Below are positions 1 through 7,561 of a stretch of DNA of 15,836 nucleotides, piece after piece; positions within the stretch are counted from its first letter, which is position 1; every line of letters starts with the position of its first letter. The notes under the pieces are model-generated. The model did not search any database. It saw only the letters and a program-made list of their open reading frames with translations, and was not told the origin of the DNA. The position numbers were made by a program, and so were the translations under genes. This DNA comes from an uncultured Collinsella sp. (GTDB taxonomy: Bacteria; Actinomycetota; Coriobacteriia; Coriobacteriales; Coriobacteriaceae). The stretch covers positions 1-15,836 of the forward strand of contig UQMU01000042.1 in assembly GCA_900542305.1 (NCBI GenBank). Direction: 5' to 3'.

Positions 1-495
1 TGCAGCAGCCGCAGCCGCGGCGGCCTTCTCGGCAGCGGCCTTGCGCGCCTTGGCCTCGGCGGCGGCACGCACCTTCATGGCTTTCTCGCGCGCGGCCTTC
101 ACCTCGGGCGTGATAACGCTCATGGGTTCGGCAGTCGAGACCTGGTAGAAAAAGCCCTTAAAGTCAATCTGCATATCGGTGATGGCAAGACCAAACAGGT
201 CGTGCGTTTCGTTTTCAAACGGGAATACCGCCGGATAGTACGAGCTGATGGACGGAATCTCCTGGTACTGGTCGATGCCCTCAACCACCAGGTTCTCGAT
301 CGCATAGCTGCCGTCCTGCGCAATATGCTCCTGAGCAGCACGAACGTCGATAAACGTATAGACCAAGCGATACGATCCGTCGTCCACACAGCGCTCGGCA
401 TGCATCTGCACAAAGCGCGCGCCGACGCCCTTGAGCGCCTGGACATGTGACAGGAGCTCATCGATCCCGACGGTAGTATAGATAGCCTTTTGCAT
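1..495 (-). CDS. echD: Ech-type hydrogenase 30-kDa subunit (NuoC/EchD-like), 3' end cut by window edge
   Basis: The reading frame opens with ATG at 495 and stays open for 165 codons to the window edge, so the C-terminus is missing. The ATG overlaps the stop of the upstream gene (TAATG), and AGGAGG lies 7 nt before it, so translation is probably coupled. Around residues 90-105 the protein has PFENETHDLFGL, close to the ERETYDLFGI signature of the complex I 30-kDa subunit (NuoC, and the N-terminal part of HycE). In group 4 membrane hydrogenases this subunit sits in the peripheral arm beside the NiFe large subunit. The position directly after an EchC-like gene matches the order echA-B-C-D-E-F. 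The last 40 or so visible residues are an Ala/Lys/Glu-rich tail (KAAREKAMKVRAAAEAKARK and onward), outside the usual domain and probably a charged helix. The domain call is firm. The Ech assignment rather than Hyc/Hyf rests on gene order and on this subunit being separate. Confidence 0.85.
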   Translation of the reverse strand, partial: MQKAIYTTVGIDELLSHVQALKGVGARFVQMHAERCVDDGSYRLVYTFIDVRAAQEHIAQDGSYAIENLVVEGIDQYQEIPSISSYYPAVFPFENETHDLFGLAITDMQIDFKGFFYQVSTAEPMSVITPEVKAAREKAMKVRAAAEAKARKAAAEKAAAAAAAA

Positions 496-1082
496 TACTC
501 GCCCTCCTTTGCAGCGGCGGGCGCGTCGCCGGCCGCGGACGTCCCAGCAGGCGCATCGTCAGCCCCGGCCCCCGCAGCCACAAACCCGCCCTCGCCCAGC
601 TCAACGCCACCATCCCAGGTAGCGGCGCCGCCCACGGTAAGCGGATCGCCGCCAGCACGCATCACGGCCTCCTTCTGATCCAGGATGCCGCACGCCTCCA
701 CGATGGCATCGATCACCGTCTCGGGGCGAACGGCGCACCCGGGCGCGTACACGTCCACGGGAATCGCGCGGTCCACGCCGCCGATCACGTTGTAGGCATC
801 GCGGAACACGCCGCCCGAACACGCGCAGATGCCGCACGCCACCACGCACTTGGGCTCGAGCATCTGGTTGTAGATCTGGCGCACGACGGGCAGGTTCTGG
901 GCATTGACCGACCCCGTCACCAAAAAGATATCCGCATGCTTGGGGTTGCCGGTGTTGACCACGCCAAAGCGCTCCGCATCGAACAGCGGCGTGAGCGAGG
1001 CCAGCACCTCGATATCGCATCCGTTGCAGCTCGAACCGTCGTAATGAATAACCCACGGCGAGCGCGACATTTTATGATCCAT
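495..1082 (-). CDS. echC: Ech/HycG-type NiFe-hydrogenase small subunit (NuoB family)
   Basis: This 195-residue protein carries the proximal 4Fe-4S cluster that passes electrons between ferredoxin-type clusters and the NiFe site of a membrane-bound group 4 hydrogenase. Visible motifs are SSCNGCDIEV (C19, C22), VTGSVN near residue 57, ACGICACSGG (C83, C86, C88) and APGCAVRPE (C116). This is the four-cysteine NuoB/HycG/EchC pattern. ATG at 1082 is chosen because AGGAGG stands 9 nt upstream. A second in-frame ATG at 1070 would be too far from it. That Shine-Dalgarno overlaps the TAG stop of the upstream membrane gene, and the 3' end overlaps the next start, so all three genes look translationally coupled. 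The core domain ends near residue 150. The last 35 residues are an Ala/Gly/Asp-rich extension not needed for the fold. HycG or HyfI would be alternative names. Being hydrogenase-type rather than complex I is inferred from the compact size and the CNGCDIE motif. Confidence 0.88.
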   Translation of the reverse strand: MDHKMSRSPWVIHYDGSSCNGCDIEVLASLTPLFDAERFGVVNTGNPKHADIFLVTGSVNAQNLPVVRQIYNQMLEPKCVVACGICACSGGVFRDAYNVIGGVDRAIPVDVYAPGCAVRPETVIDAIVEACGILDQKEAVMRAGGDPLTVGGAATWDGGVELGEGGFVAAGAGADDAPAGTSAAGDAPAAAKEGE

Positions 1083-1094
1083 GGATGCCGCCTC

Positions 1095-3977
1095 CTAAAT
1101 AAACACGTCAACGAGGATGGGCATAAGGTTGAGCAGGCCAAACACCAGCGCCACGCCCCATCCGAGCCTAAAGCAGCTGCGCCAGGTGCTGCGTGCGAAG
1201 GTGTTGTCGATCAGGACCTCGACAAAATACGTCGCGGCCATCACGACCAGGGCTACGACCCAGCTCACCGGGTTGTCCCAAACAAAGAACATGCCCACCC
1301 ACATCAAAAACAGCACGGTCTCACACCAGTGCATGAGGGTCATCTTGGCCAGCGTGCCGCCGCTCATCTCGGTGGCGACGCCCTGGACGATCTCCTGATG
1401 CGCGTGATGCGAGTACGAAAGATCGAACGGCGACTTGCGCAGCTTGATGGTAAGCACCGCAAGCAGCGCGAGGAAAATGGGCGCGCTGTACACGATGATG
1501 GGGGCCGACTGCCCCGTCACGGCGATGGAATCAAAGCTATCGGTGGCAAGATACAGGCCCACGCTCATCAGCAAAACGGCGGGCTCGTAACTCATGACCT
1601 GCAGCAGCTCACGGTCGGCGCCGACCTGGGCAAACGGGCTTTGCGTCGAGGCGGACGCCAACACCACAAAGATCGCAGCGAGGGTCACCATAAAAGCGCA
1701 CAACAGCGTGTTGGAACCCGACACAAAGATGCCGCCGCCCACCACGGTAAAGATGAGCGCGCACGCCATGTAGGTATCGTCCATGGTGTTTACGCTGGCG
1801 GGGGCCTTGCGCAGCAGCTTGGCCACATCGTAGAAAGGCTGGAGCAGGCGCGGGCCCACGCGGCCCTGCATGCGGGCCGAAAGTTTGCGGTCAACGCCGT
1901 CGATCAGGCCGCCCACAAGCGGCGCCAGTAAGGCAAATGCCACGGTGCCAATAAAAATGCCCACGACGCCCGAACCTTCAAAATACTTGCCGCGCAGCAC
2001 CGAGGGCGCACTCATGGCAAGTCGCTCGGGCCCAATCCACGCGCAACACAGCAGCGCAAACAAGATAATGCTGCAGCACACGACGCTACCCGCGGGGCCA
2101 ATACGCTTCTCGCCAAGGGCGTCCTCCGAGTACCAATTGCGCTTTTCGGCCTTCACCTCGTGTCCCATCGAGCCGCGGAAATGGCGATATTTGTCGGTCC
2201 CCACGCCCGAAAGGTACACGTTGACGTGCGGTTTGTTGCTCACGCGGAATGAAGTCAGCAGCACCACGGCGATAAACGCCACGATAACCACCATCAGGTA
2301 CATGGCGTCCTTGCCAATAACGTACGGCACGCGGCCAAACACCATGGCCAAGTAAGGCGACACCAGACCGCTCGAGATAACCGGGAACGCCACGCAGCAC
2401 AGAATCAGCAGCGCGGCGATGGTGTTGAGGGCCATCCATTCGGTCTTATGGACATTGACCTCAACGTTTTGAGCCGTGGGGTCGACACCCGAAAGCTTGG
2501 CAAGCCACTTGCCCCAGAAGAAGAACGTCGCGGCCGAGCCAAAGGCCAGCACCATGATCATGAGCACGTTGCCAGTCTGCGCGAACGCCACCAGGGCGCC
2601 CCACTTGGACACGAGCATGCCAAACGGCGCCACAAACATGCCCATGATGCCCAGCATCATCAGACGCGTCAGGTGCGGCATGCGGCTGAACATACCGTCC
2701 ATGTCCTCGATATCGCGGCTGCCGATATGATGCTCGGCCGTGCCCACGCACAGGAACAGCAGCGACTTTGCCACCGTGTGGAACAGGATCAGAAAGATGG
2801 CCGCCCATACGGCCTCGGGCGCGCCGACACCCAGGCAGGCACTGATGAGGCCCAAGTTGGAAATGGTGGAGTACGCGAGCACGCGTTTGGCGTTGCTCTG
2901 CGAGATGGCCATGAGGGCAGCAAGCAAAAACGTGATGGCGCCCACACTCGTGACCATAAAGCCGGTTACGGGATAGATAGCATAGAGCGGGCTCAGCTTG
3001 ACCATTAGGAACACGCCGGCTTTAACCATGGTTGACGAGTGCAGCAGGGCGCTCGTGGGAGTGGGGGCAACCATAGCACCCAACAGCCACGTGTGGAACG
3101 GCATCTGTGCGGCCTTGGTGAGTGCGGCGAGCGACAACAGGATGACCGGCATCACCAGCAGTGCGGATTGCGCGGTACCGGCGCCGGAAAGCTCGATCAT
3201 GCCCGAGATGGTCAGCGGCATGCCGTTAACGTGCAAGAACATAAGGCCCGCCAAAAACGCGATACCGCCCAGCATGTTAAGGATGATCTGGGTGAAAGCG
3301 TTCTTGATGGCCTCGGGCGTGCGCGTGTAGCCAATCATAAGGAACGAGCACACGGTGGTGATTTCCCAGCCGCAGAACAGCCACTCAAGGTTGTCGCTCG
3401 TCACGATGACGAACATGGCCGAGAGGAACAGGAACATAAGCGCCAGGAACTGCGGGCGACGGTCGGGCGCGGTCTGCCCGCGCAGTGCGGCCTCGTGCTC
3501 GTCGTGGGCCTGGAAGTCCTTCATATAACCCAAGGCATACACGCAGATGAGGCTGCCAACAATGCCGACGGCGAGGACCATGATCACGCTCATGTAGTCC
3601 AGGTAGAGCGGCGTCGCCGTGACGGCTTCGACCGCGGGCAGCGTCATGGCTGCAAAGGCGAACGAGCCCACCAGCTGGACTATGCCGAGCACCGTGGCGA
3701 GCGCGTTCCTATATTTGTACGCGTTGTACAGGATTACGGCGCACAGGATGACGTCGATGACGGAGCTGATGATCGAGAGCACATGCGAGGTGCCGGAGGC
3801 AACCTCAAAGCTCTGCGGACCCATGCCAAAAAACATGACGGCGACTACAACTGTCACCGCCATAATAATGCCGGAGCCTATGAGCCCCACCGCATCGCGG
3901 GCGCGGTCACCGCGCGCGAGCAGCATGCCCAGCGCCGGTACCAGCGGAAACAGGGTAAGGAAATACAGTAGCGTCAT
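1095..3977 (-). CDS. Fused antiporter-like (EchA/NuoL) and NuoH-like (EchB) membrane subunit of Ech-type hydrogenase
   Basis: One uninterrupted 960-residue frame joins two proteins that are normally separate. Residues 1 to about 650 are a proton-pumping antiporter-like subunit. WEITTVCSFLMIGY carries E205, SLAALTKAAQMPFHTW carries K288, and LLHSSTMVKAGVF carries K319, the buried Glu/Lys residues of NuoL/M/N-type channels. Residues about 660-960 are NuoH/HycD/EchB-like: SARMQGRVGPRLLQPFYDVA (about 700-719), GADRELLQVMSYEPA (786-800) and KSPFDLSYSHHAHQEIVQG (848-866), which face the quinone-cavity-like region and bind the small subunit. The linker (about 580-630) is hydrophilic, and no stop or internal ribosome site separates the halves. 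ATG at 3977 has GGGGGAG 8 nt upstream. This is the first visible gene of the operon; echC follows after 12 nt. The complex should couple ferredoxin-dependent H2 formation to ion translocation across the cell membrane. The fusion is seen directly, while its energetic role is known from the family. Confidence 0.9.
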   Translation of the reverse strand: MTLLYFLTLFPLVPALGMLLARGDRARDAVGLIGSGIIMAVTVVVAVMFFGMGPQSFEVASGTSHVLSIISSVIDVILCAVILYNAYKYRNALATVLGIVQLVGSFAFAAMTLPAVEAVTATPLYLDYMSVIMVLAVGIVGSLICVYALGYMKDFQAHDEHEAALRGQTAPDRRPQFLALMFLFLSAMFVIVTSDNLEWLFCGWEITTVCSFLMIGYTRTPEAIKNAFTQIILNMLGGIAFLAGLMFLHVNGMPLTISGMIELSGAGTAQSALLVMPVILLSLAALTKAAQMPFHTWLLGAMVAPTPTSALLHSSTMVKAGVFLMVKLSPLYAIYPVTGFMVTSVGAITFLLAALMAISQSNAKRVLAYSTISNLGLISACLGVGAPEAVWAAIFLILFHTVAKSLLFLCVGTAEHHIGSRDIEDMDGMFSRMPHLTRLMMLGIMGMFVAPFGMLVSKWGALVAFAQTGNVLMIMVLAFGSAATFFFWGKWLAKLSGVDPTAQNVEVNVHKTEWMALNTIAALLILCCVAFPVISSGLVSPYLAMVFGRVPYVIGKDAMYLMVVIVAFIAVVLLTSFRVSNKPHVNVYLSGVGTDKYRHFRGSMGHEVKAEKRNWYSEDALGEKRIGPAGSVVCCSIILFALLCCAWIGPERLAMSAPSVLRGKYFEGSGVVGIFIGTVAFALLAPLVGGLIDGVDRKLSARMQGRVGPRLLQPFYDVAKLLRKAPASVNTMDDTYMACALIFTVVGGGIFVSGSNTLLCAFMVTLAAIFVVLASASTQSPFAQVGADRELLQVMSYEPAVLLMSVGLYLATDSFDSIAVTGQSAPIIVYSAPIFLALLAVLTIKLRKSPFDLSYSHHAHQEIVQGVATEMSGGTLAKMTLMHWCETVLFLMWVGMFFVWDNPVSWVVALVVMAATYFVEVLIDNTFARSTWRSCFRLGWGVALVFGLLNLMPILVDVFI

Positions 3978-4024
3978 ACCATCACTCCCCCGTGCAAAAA
4001 CGCTGCAATTGTTTAACGTTATAG

Positions 4025-4034
4025 CTCAATTGAG
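4025..4034. promoter_or_regulatory. Palindrome upstream of the hydrogenase operon
   Basis: The sequence CTCAATTGAG is a perfect 10-bp palindrome, 47 bp before the start of the antiporter-fusion gene. A second palindrome, TAACGTTA, lies between it and the gene. The 180-bp gap between 3977 and 4157 must hold the operon's promoter, but I see no clear -35/-10 pair. An operator role is only a guess from position and symmetry. Confidence 0.3.
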
Positions 4035-4120
4035 GAGTAGCGGCGGCAGGTTTTCGGTCAACTGGGGAGTTTTAGGCGTACGGGGTAAGGGCACGTCCGC
4101 TTTGGAGCAGAGAGGCGGCA

Positions 4121-4145
4121 AGAAAAATGCGCCCCTGTGGGCGCA
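4121..4145 (-). terminator. Rho-independent terminator of the OrfA-like gene
   Basis: Read on the minus strand, TGCGCCC, a 4-nt loop and GGGCGCA form a perfect 7-bp stem, followed at once by TTTTTCT. It begins 12 bp after the stop codon at 4158. It should insulate the hydrogenase operon from read-through. Confidence 0.8.
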
Positions 4146-4157
4146 CCATCCCGTTTG

Positions 4158-4562
4158 CTATTCCGCCTTTTTAACGCGCGGCTTGCGACCTCGCGGCTTA
4201 TCGACCAGTGCGGACTCACCGCTCTCGCGATACTGGCGGCACCAGGCCTTAACCGAAGACTCGCTTGGAATCTTGTGTTTGATCATGGCCTCGCGAACCG
4301 TTAAGCCGTTTTCCAAGCGGTCCTTGACCACGGCGAGCTTAACTTCGTACGAATAGGTGTGATGATGCGAACCGGCGTTGAGAACGGCGTCGGCACCGCC
4401 CACGGCATACGCGCGGGCCCACTGACGAGCCGTGGCCTGGGGAATGCCAAGCTCCGCGGCGAGGGCGCGATGACCGACCCCCTCTTGGAGGGCCTCGACG
4501 GCGCGCTGCCTAACCTCGGGCGCATGCGTGCGAGTCCTAGTTGCTTCCGACATACCTGCCAC
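4158..4562 (-). CDS. Orphan IS3-type OrfA-like double helix-turn-helix protein
   Basis: This 134-residue protein has two helix-turn-helix units. The first (about residues 15-50) includes RQRAVEALQEGVGHRALAAE and then GIPQATARQWARAY. The second (about 70-120) includes EVKLAVVKDRLENGLTVREA and ESSVKAWCRQYRESG. This is the layout of IS3/IS150-family OrfA, which binds element ends. No OrfB integrase or terminal repeat is visible on either side, so it is either an IS remnant or a domesticated DNA-binding protein. It ends in a basic tail (PRGRKPRVKK). The start at 4562 is GTG with AAGG 7 nt upstream; an ATG at 4553 is an alternative but lacks a well-spaced ribosome site. It has its own terminator. 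The OrfA remnant at 12532-13047 is clearly homologous (shared patterns KLAV and WCR.YRE.G), so the genome holds a divergent family of these. Confidence 0.72.
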   Translation of the reverse strand: MAGMSEATRTRTHAPEVRQRAVEALQEGVGHRALAAELGIPQATARQWARAYAVGGADAVLNAGSHHHTYSYEVKLAVVKDRLENGLTVREAMIKHKIPSESSVKAWCRQYRESGESALVDKPRGRKPRVKKAE

Positions 4563-4603
4563 TTCTTAGCCTTAACCGTTAATCTGCTTTCTTACGTGCA
4601 AGT

Positions 4604-4632
4604 TAGATAGTAGCATTTTACCGTTTGCTCAA
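4604..4632 (-). promoter_or_regulatory. Candidate promoter for the OrfA-like gene
   Basis: On the minus strand TTGAGC and TATCTA are separated by 17 bp, about 40 bp before the GTG start. The surrounding 4563-4886 stretch is clearly AT-rich compared with the rest of the window and holds no convincing gene. The -10 match is weak, so this is tentative. Confidence 0.3.
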
Positions 4633-4886
4633 AGCAGTTAATTAAAATAGACGCGGCGTTATCTGGGCATTTGGCACCAAATTACGACATTTCTTTATCG
4701 ATTATTTACGCTGGTAGCTGACTCGCAGCTAATCGTCATTCGCTTGTCAACAAAATTGGCATCTCTTTATGTCCTTTGGTATAGAGGATATAGTTATTAA
4801 CCCCTCCCCCAATATTTTTGAGTGATCTGCAAGGCAGTAGACGTCCTCACTCCTCATGATTACCGCGCATTGCCATTCATCGGAGC
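4633..4886. other. AT-rich intergenic stretch without a supported gene
   Basis: This segment is much richer in A and T than its neighbours. A 60-codon minus-strand frame runs through it (4747-4929), but it overlaps the terminator of the flavoenzyme gene and has no family resemblance, so I do not call it. I see no repeat or RNA gene here. Confidence 0.4.
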
Positions 4887-4927
4887 AAAACAAAAAGGGC
4901 GGGACCTGCTGCGCTTGCAGGCCCCGC
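4887..4927 (-). terminator. Rho-independent terminator of the flavoenzyme gene
   Basis: On the minus strand GCGGGGCCTGC and GCAGGTCCCGC form an 11-bp stem with a single G-T wobble and a 7-nt loop. It is followed by CC and TTTTTGTTTT. It lies about 75 bp past the stop codon at 5003. Confidence 0.85.
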
Positions 4928-5002
4928 ACCGGTTGACACCCGACGGGACACAGCCGGGCGAGACGGATCCGTGCTACCGCCCCGCCTGGCCGCGATGTTC
5001 AA

Positions 5003-7033
5003 CTACAGCTCGTTGGCCGCGTGATACGCCGTGCGAATGGCGCTCGCAATGTCGGCGGTGCGCTCACCCGAGCAGTCGCCCACGCAGGTCACGGGCACCG
5101 TCACGCCATCCAGGTCAAACGCGTTGGCCTTGGAGCCCACGGCCATCACCACGTAATCGCAGGCGATCTTCACCGGCTCCTCGGCGCCGTCCTCGGTGGT
5201 GCGAACAGCCTCCACGCCCTCGTCGGTAATGGCGGTCAGGCGGGTCTTAACATGCTGCTCCACGTTGTGCTCTGCAAAGTCGCTCATAATCAGCGGCAGA
5301 ATGGTCTCGGACTCGCCCGCGGCAATCTTGTCGAGCATCTCCACGATCGCCACCTCGCAGCCGTGCTGCAGCAGGTACTCGGCAGTCTCGGTGCCCACCA
5401 GGCCGCCGCCAATGACGGCGACGCGGCCGCTGAGCTCCACCTTGCCGGCCAGCACGTCCCAGCTCGAGACGACCTTCTCCGAGTCGGCGCCCGGAACGGG
5501 GATGACCACGTCGTGCGCGCCCACGGCCACAATCGCGGCGTCGGCGGCGTTGAGGTCCTCAGCGGTAGCGGCATGACTGAGCTCCACCTTCACGCCCAGG
5601 CCAGGCAGAATCTTCTCGTAGTACTCGACCGAGCGCATAATCTCGTCCTTGCGCGGAGGCGCAGCCGCCAGCACAATCTGGCCGCCCAGATGATCGCTCG
5701 CCTCGTAGACGGTCACGTCGTAGCCGCGCTTGGCCGCCACGCGCGCGGCCTCCAGGCCGGCGATGCCGCCGCCCACCACGGCGATCTTCTTGTCGCCCTC
5801 GCCCGGCTTGATGGCGATGGTCGCCTCGTCGCCGTTCTCGGCATTGAGCACGCACGAAATGTACTTGCGGTTTTGAATCGCATCGACGCAACCCTTGTTG
5901 CAGTTGAGGCACTCGCGGATGGGCTCACCCGTGGCGGCCTTCAGCGCAATGTCGGGGTCGCACATGAGCGAGCGGCCATAGGCGATGATGTCGGCGGCGC
6001 CGTCTTCCAGAATCTTCTCGCCGGCCTCGACCGAAACCACGCGGCCCACGGTTGCCACCGGCACGGAGACCAGGGCCTTGACGCGCTCGGCCACGGGCAG
6101 CGTCCAGTTGTAGGGCATGGCGCCCATGGGCGGAATGGTGTCGCCCATGTTGCCGGTGTGGTTGGCCTGTGCGACCTGGATCATATCGATGCCCGCGCCC
6201 TCGAGCAGCTTGGCGAACTCGCAGGCCTCGTCGGGCTGCAGGCCACCCTTGCCGCGCGGCGTGCCGTCGGGGTTCTCCATGATCACGGGGAGCTTGTACT
6301 CCACCATCAGCTGCGGCGCGGCCTCCTTAATGGCGGCGACGACCTCCAGCGCGTAGCGAACGCGGTTCTCGAACGAACCACCGTACTCGTCGGTGCGCTG
6401 GTTGAGGATGGCCGAGCACAGCGAACCCACCAGGCGGTCGCCGTGGACCTCGATGGCGTCGATGCCGGCCTGCTGCGCGCGGGCGGCCGAGGCAGCGATG
6501 GCCTCCTTGATCTGGGTGAGCTGCTCCACACTGGCCTCGTTCACAAAGTGCTGCATGTCGTGGTGCAGCTTGGCGTAGGCCTGGTTGCGGATCTCGTTGG
6601 ACTCGGCCATCTTGGCGGCAAAGGTCTCCTCGTCGCCGGCGGCCTTGGCCTCCTGCGCGGCCTTGGCAGCGGCCATGGAGCCCATGACCATGCGGCCGAC
6701 ACCGGGCACGTCGTACTCGGGGTGGAACAGCTGCAGCGCGACCTTGGCACCGTGCTTGTGGACGGCGTCGGCCAGCGCCTTAAACGTGGGGATCTGGGCG
6801 TCGGTCGCCAGCTTGGGTGTGGGGCTTGCGGTCATAACGGGAGCGACGTCGCCGATGACGATGTAGCTCACGCCGCCACGGGCCAGGCGCTCGTAAAAAG
6901 CCAGGCTGCGCTCGCCGATGGAACCGTCGCGCTCCTCGTAGCCGGTGGTAAGCGGCGGGAACATAATGCGGTTCTTGAGCTCAAGGGGGCCAACCGTAAT
7001 GGGCTGGAGCAGCTTGGATGCAGGTGCGGTCAT
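5003..7033 (-). CDS. FAD/FMN/4Fe-4S oxidoreductase, 2,4-dienoyl-CoA reductase (FadH)/BaiCD-like
   Basis: This 676-residue protein has the three-part layout of FadH, 2-enoate reductase and the bile-acid enzymes BaiCD/BaiH: an N-terminal FMN TIM barrel (about 1-370), a 4Fe-4S motif (C375, C378, C382, C394) and a C-terminal FAD/NAD(P) module. The latter has VVGGGIAGLEAARVAAKRG (419-437) and VIGGGLVGTETAEYLLQHG (540-558). It should take hydride from NAD(P)H and reduce an activated C=C bond in the cytoplasm; the substrate cannot be read from sequence. Two oddities stand out. An Ala/Glu-rich insertion of about 45 residues lies near 118-165, and the usual HGAHGYL active-site segment reads HGDRLVG (198-204), so the catalytic tyrosine of FadH is missing, while the histidine equivalent (H292, in QANHTG) is kept. 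ATG at 7033 is preferred over ATG at 7039 because AGAGG is 7 nt from the former and almost touches the latter. It appears monocistronic with its own terminator. Confidence 0.85.
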   Translation of the reverse strand: MTAPASKLLQPITVGPLELKNRIMFPPLTTGYEERDGSIGERSLAFYERLARGGVSYIVIGDVAPVMTASPTPKLATDAQIPTFKALADAVHKHGAKVALQLFHPEYDVPGVGRMVMGSMAAAKAAQEAKAAGDEETFAAKMAESNEIRNQAYAKLHHDMQHFVNEASVEQLTQIKEAIAASAARAQQAGIDAIEVHGDRLVGSLCSAILNQRTDEYGGSFENRVRYALEVVAAIKEAAPQLMVEYKLPVIMENPDGTPRGKGGLQPDEACEFAKLLEGAGIDMIQVAQANHTGNMGDTIPPMGAMPYNWTLPVAERVKALVSVPVATVGRVVSVEAGEKILEDGAADIIAYGRSLMCDPDIALKAATGEPIRECLNCNKGCVDAIQNRKYISCVLNAENGDEATIAIKPGEGDKKIAVVGGGIAGLEAARVAAKRGYDVTVYEASDHLGGQIVLAAAPPRKDEIMRSVEYYEKILPGLGVKVELSHAATAEDLNAADAAIVAVGAHDVVIPVPGADSEKVVSSWDVLAGKVELSGRVAVIGGGLVGTETAEYLLQHGCEVAIVEMLDKIAAGESETILPLIMSDFAEHNVEQHVKTRLTAITDEGVEAVRTTEDGAEEPVKIACDYVVMAVGSKANAFDLDGVTVPVTCVGDCSGERTADIASAIRTAYHAANEL

Positions 7034-7174
7034 GGACATTCCTCTCTTGTAGGCGCGGCGGCGATGGTGCCGCGTAGTTGTCTAAAGGATATGGCATGGG
7101 AGCACGGCGGCACAACTGAAATCGGCGGACAGCAGGCAGCGGCAGGTGGATGGGACGGGGCGGCCCGTCGGTTT

Positions 7175-7474
7175 GTCTCGATCTGTAACAGTTACGCGGC
7201 GAAACCGGGGCTTACTGTTACAGATCGAGACATTCCTCTCGACCCATCCTCGACAATCTAGATCTGTAACATCTAGGCCCACTTTTGGCCCCTACCCGTT
7301 ACAGATCGAGACAAACGGGACCCGCCTGCTAGAAAATCTCAATCTATAACAACAACTCGGCAAAATCCGTCCCTCGTGTTACAGATTTAGACAAACACGA
7401 CCCAACCCACCGGTATATCTCGGTCTGTAACACCTAGCCGCCCAAATCGGGTCTAGATGTTACAGATCGAGATT
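7175..7474. repeat. Array of four regularly spaced long inverted repeats (GATCTGTAAC family)
   Basis: Eight copies of a 10-bp core, GATCTGTAAC or its complement, alternate in orientation. The forward copies start at 7180, 7261, 7341 and 7422; the reverse copies start at 7217, 7298, 7378 and 7459. The distance within every pair is exactly 37 bp and the pairs repeat every 80-81 bp. Pair 1 has perfect 16-bp arms (GTCTCGATCTGTAACA). The loops differ in sequence, but each contains a short inner complementary pair around an A- or T-rich tip, such as CGG-CCG, GGCC-GGCC and CCC-GGG. In pair 3 the first base of the left core changed G to A and its partner changed C to T, which keeps the pair. That covariation suggests selection for a hairpin. 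The array lies between the flavoenzyme promoter side and the tRNA-scar terminator, on the chromosomal side of the island. I know no named family for it. Confidence 0.85.
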
Positions 7475-7495
7475 TTGTTTGAAAGACCGAGAATT

Positions 7496-7513
7496 GGACC
7501 GAAAACACGGTCC
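7496..7513. repeat. Short hairpin GGACCG/CGGTCC
   Basis: A perfect 6-bp inverted repeat with an AAAACA loop lies between the hairpin array and the tRNA-scar terminator. Its role is unknown. Confidence 0.4.
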
Positions 7514-7522
7514 CAAAATAAC

Positions 7523-7552
7523 AAAAAAGCTCGCCGGCTAGGCCGACGAGCT
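7523..7552 (-). terminator. Terminator behind the tRNA 3' fragment
   Basis: On the minus strand AGCTCGTCGGC, a 3-nt loop and GCCGGCGAGCT form an 11-bp stem with one wobble, followed by a run of six T. It starts about 10 bp beyond the CCA end of the tRNA fragment and is best read as the original terminator of that tRNA gene, now separated from the tRNA body. Confidence 0.85.
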
Positions 7553-7561
7553 GCAAGTTCT

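Noticed and set aside
936..3971. Several long plus-strand frames opposite the hydrogenase genes
   Set aside because: They are shadows of the strongly supported minus-strand membrane and small-subunit genes.
4747..4929. 60-codon minus-strand gene
   Set aside because: It overlaps a strong terminator and resembles nothing; the AT-rich gap is better read as non-coding.
5021..7261. 746-codon plus-strand frame opposite the flavoenzyme
   Set aside because: It is antisense to a gene with clear cofactor motifs, is His/Leu/Val-rich in the way GC-rich antisense frames are, and has no domain.
7175..7474. CRISPR array
   Set aside because: Repeats alternate in orientation, are only 10-16 bp, differ between units, and no cas gene is nearby.
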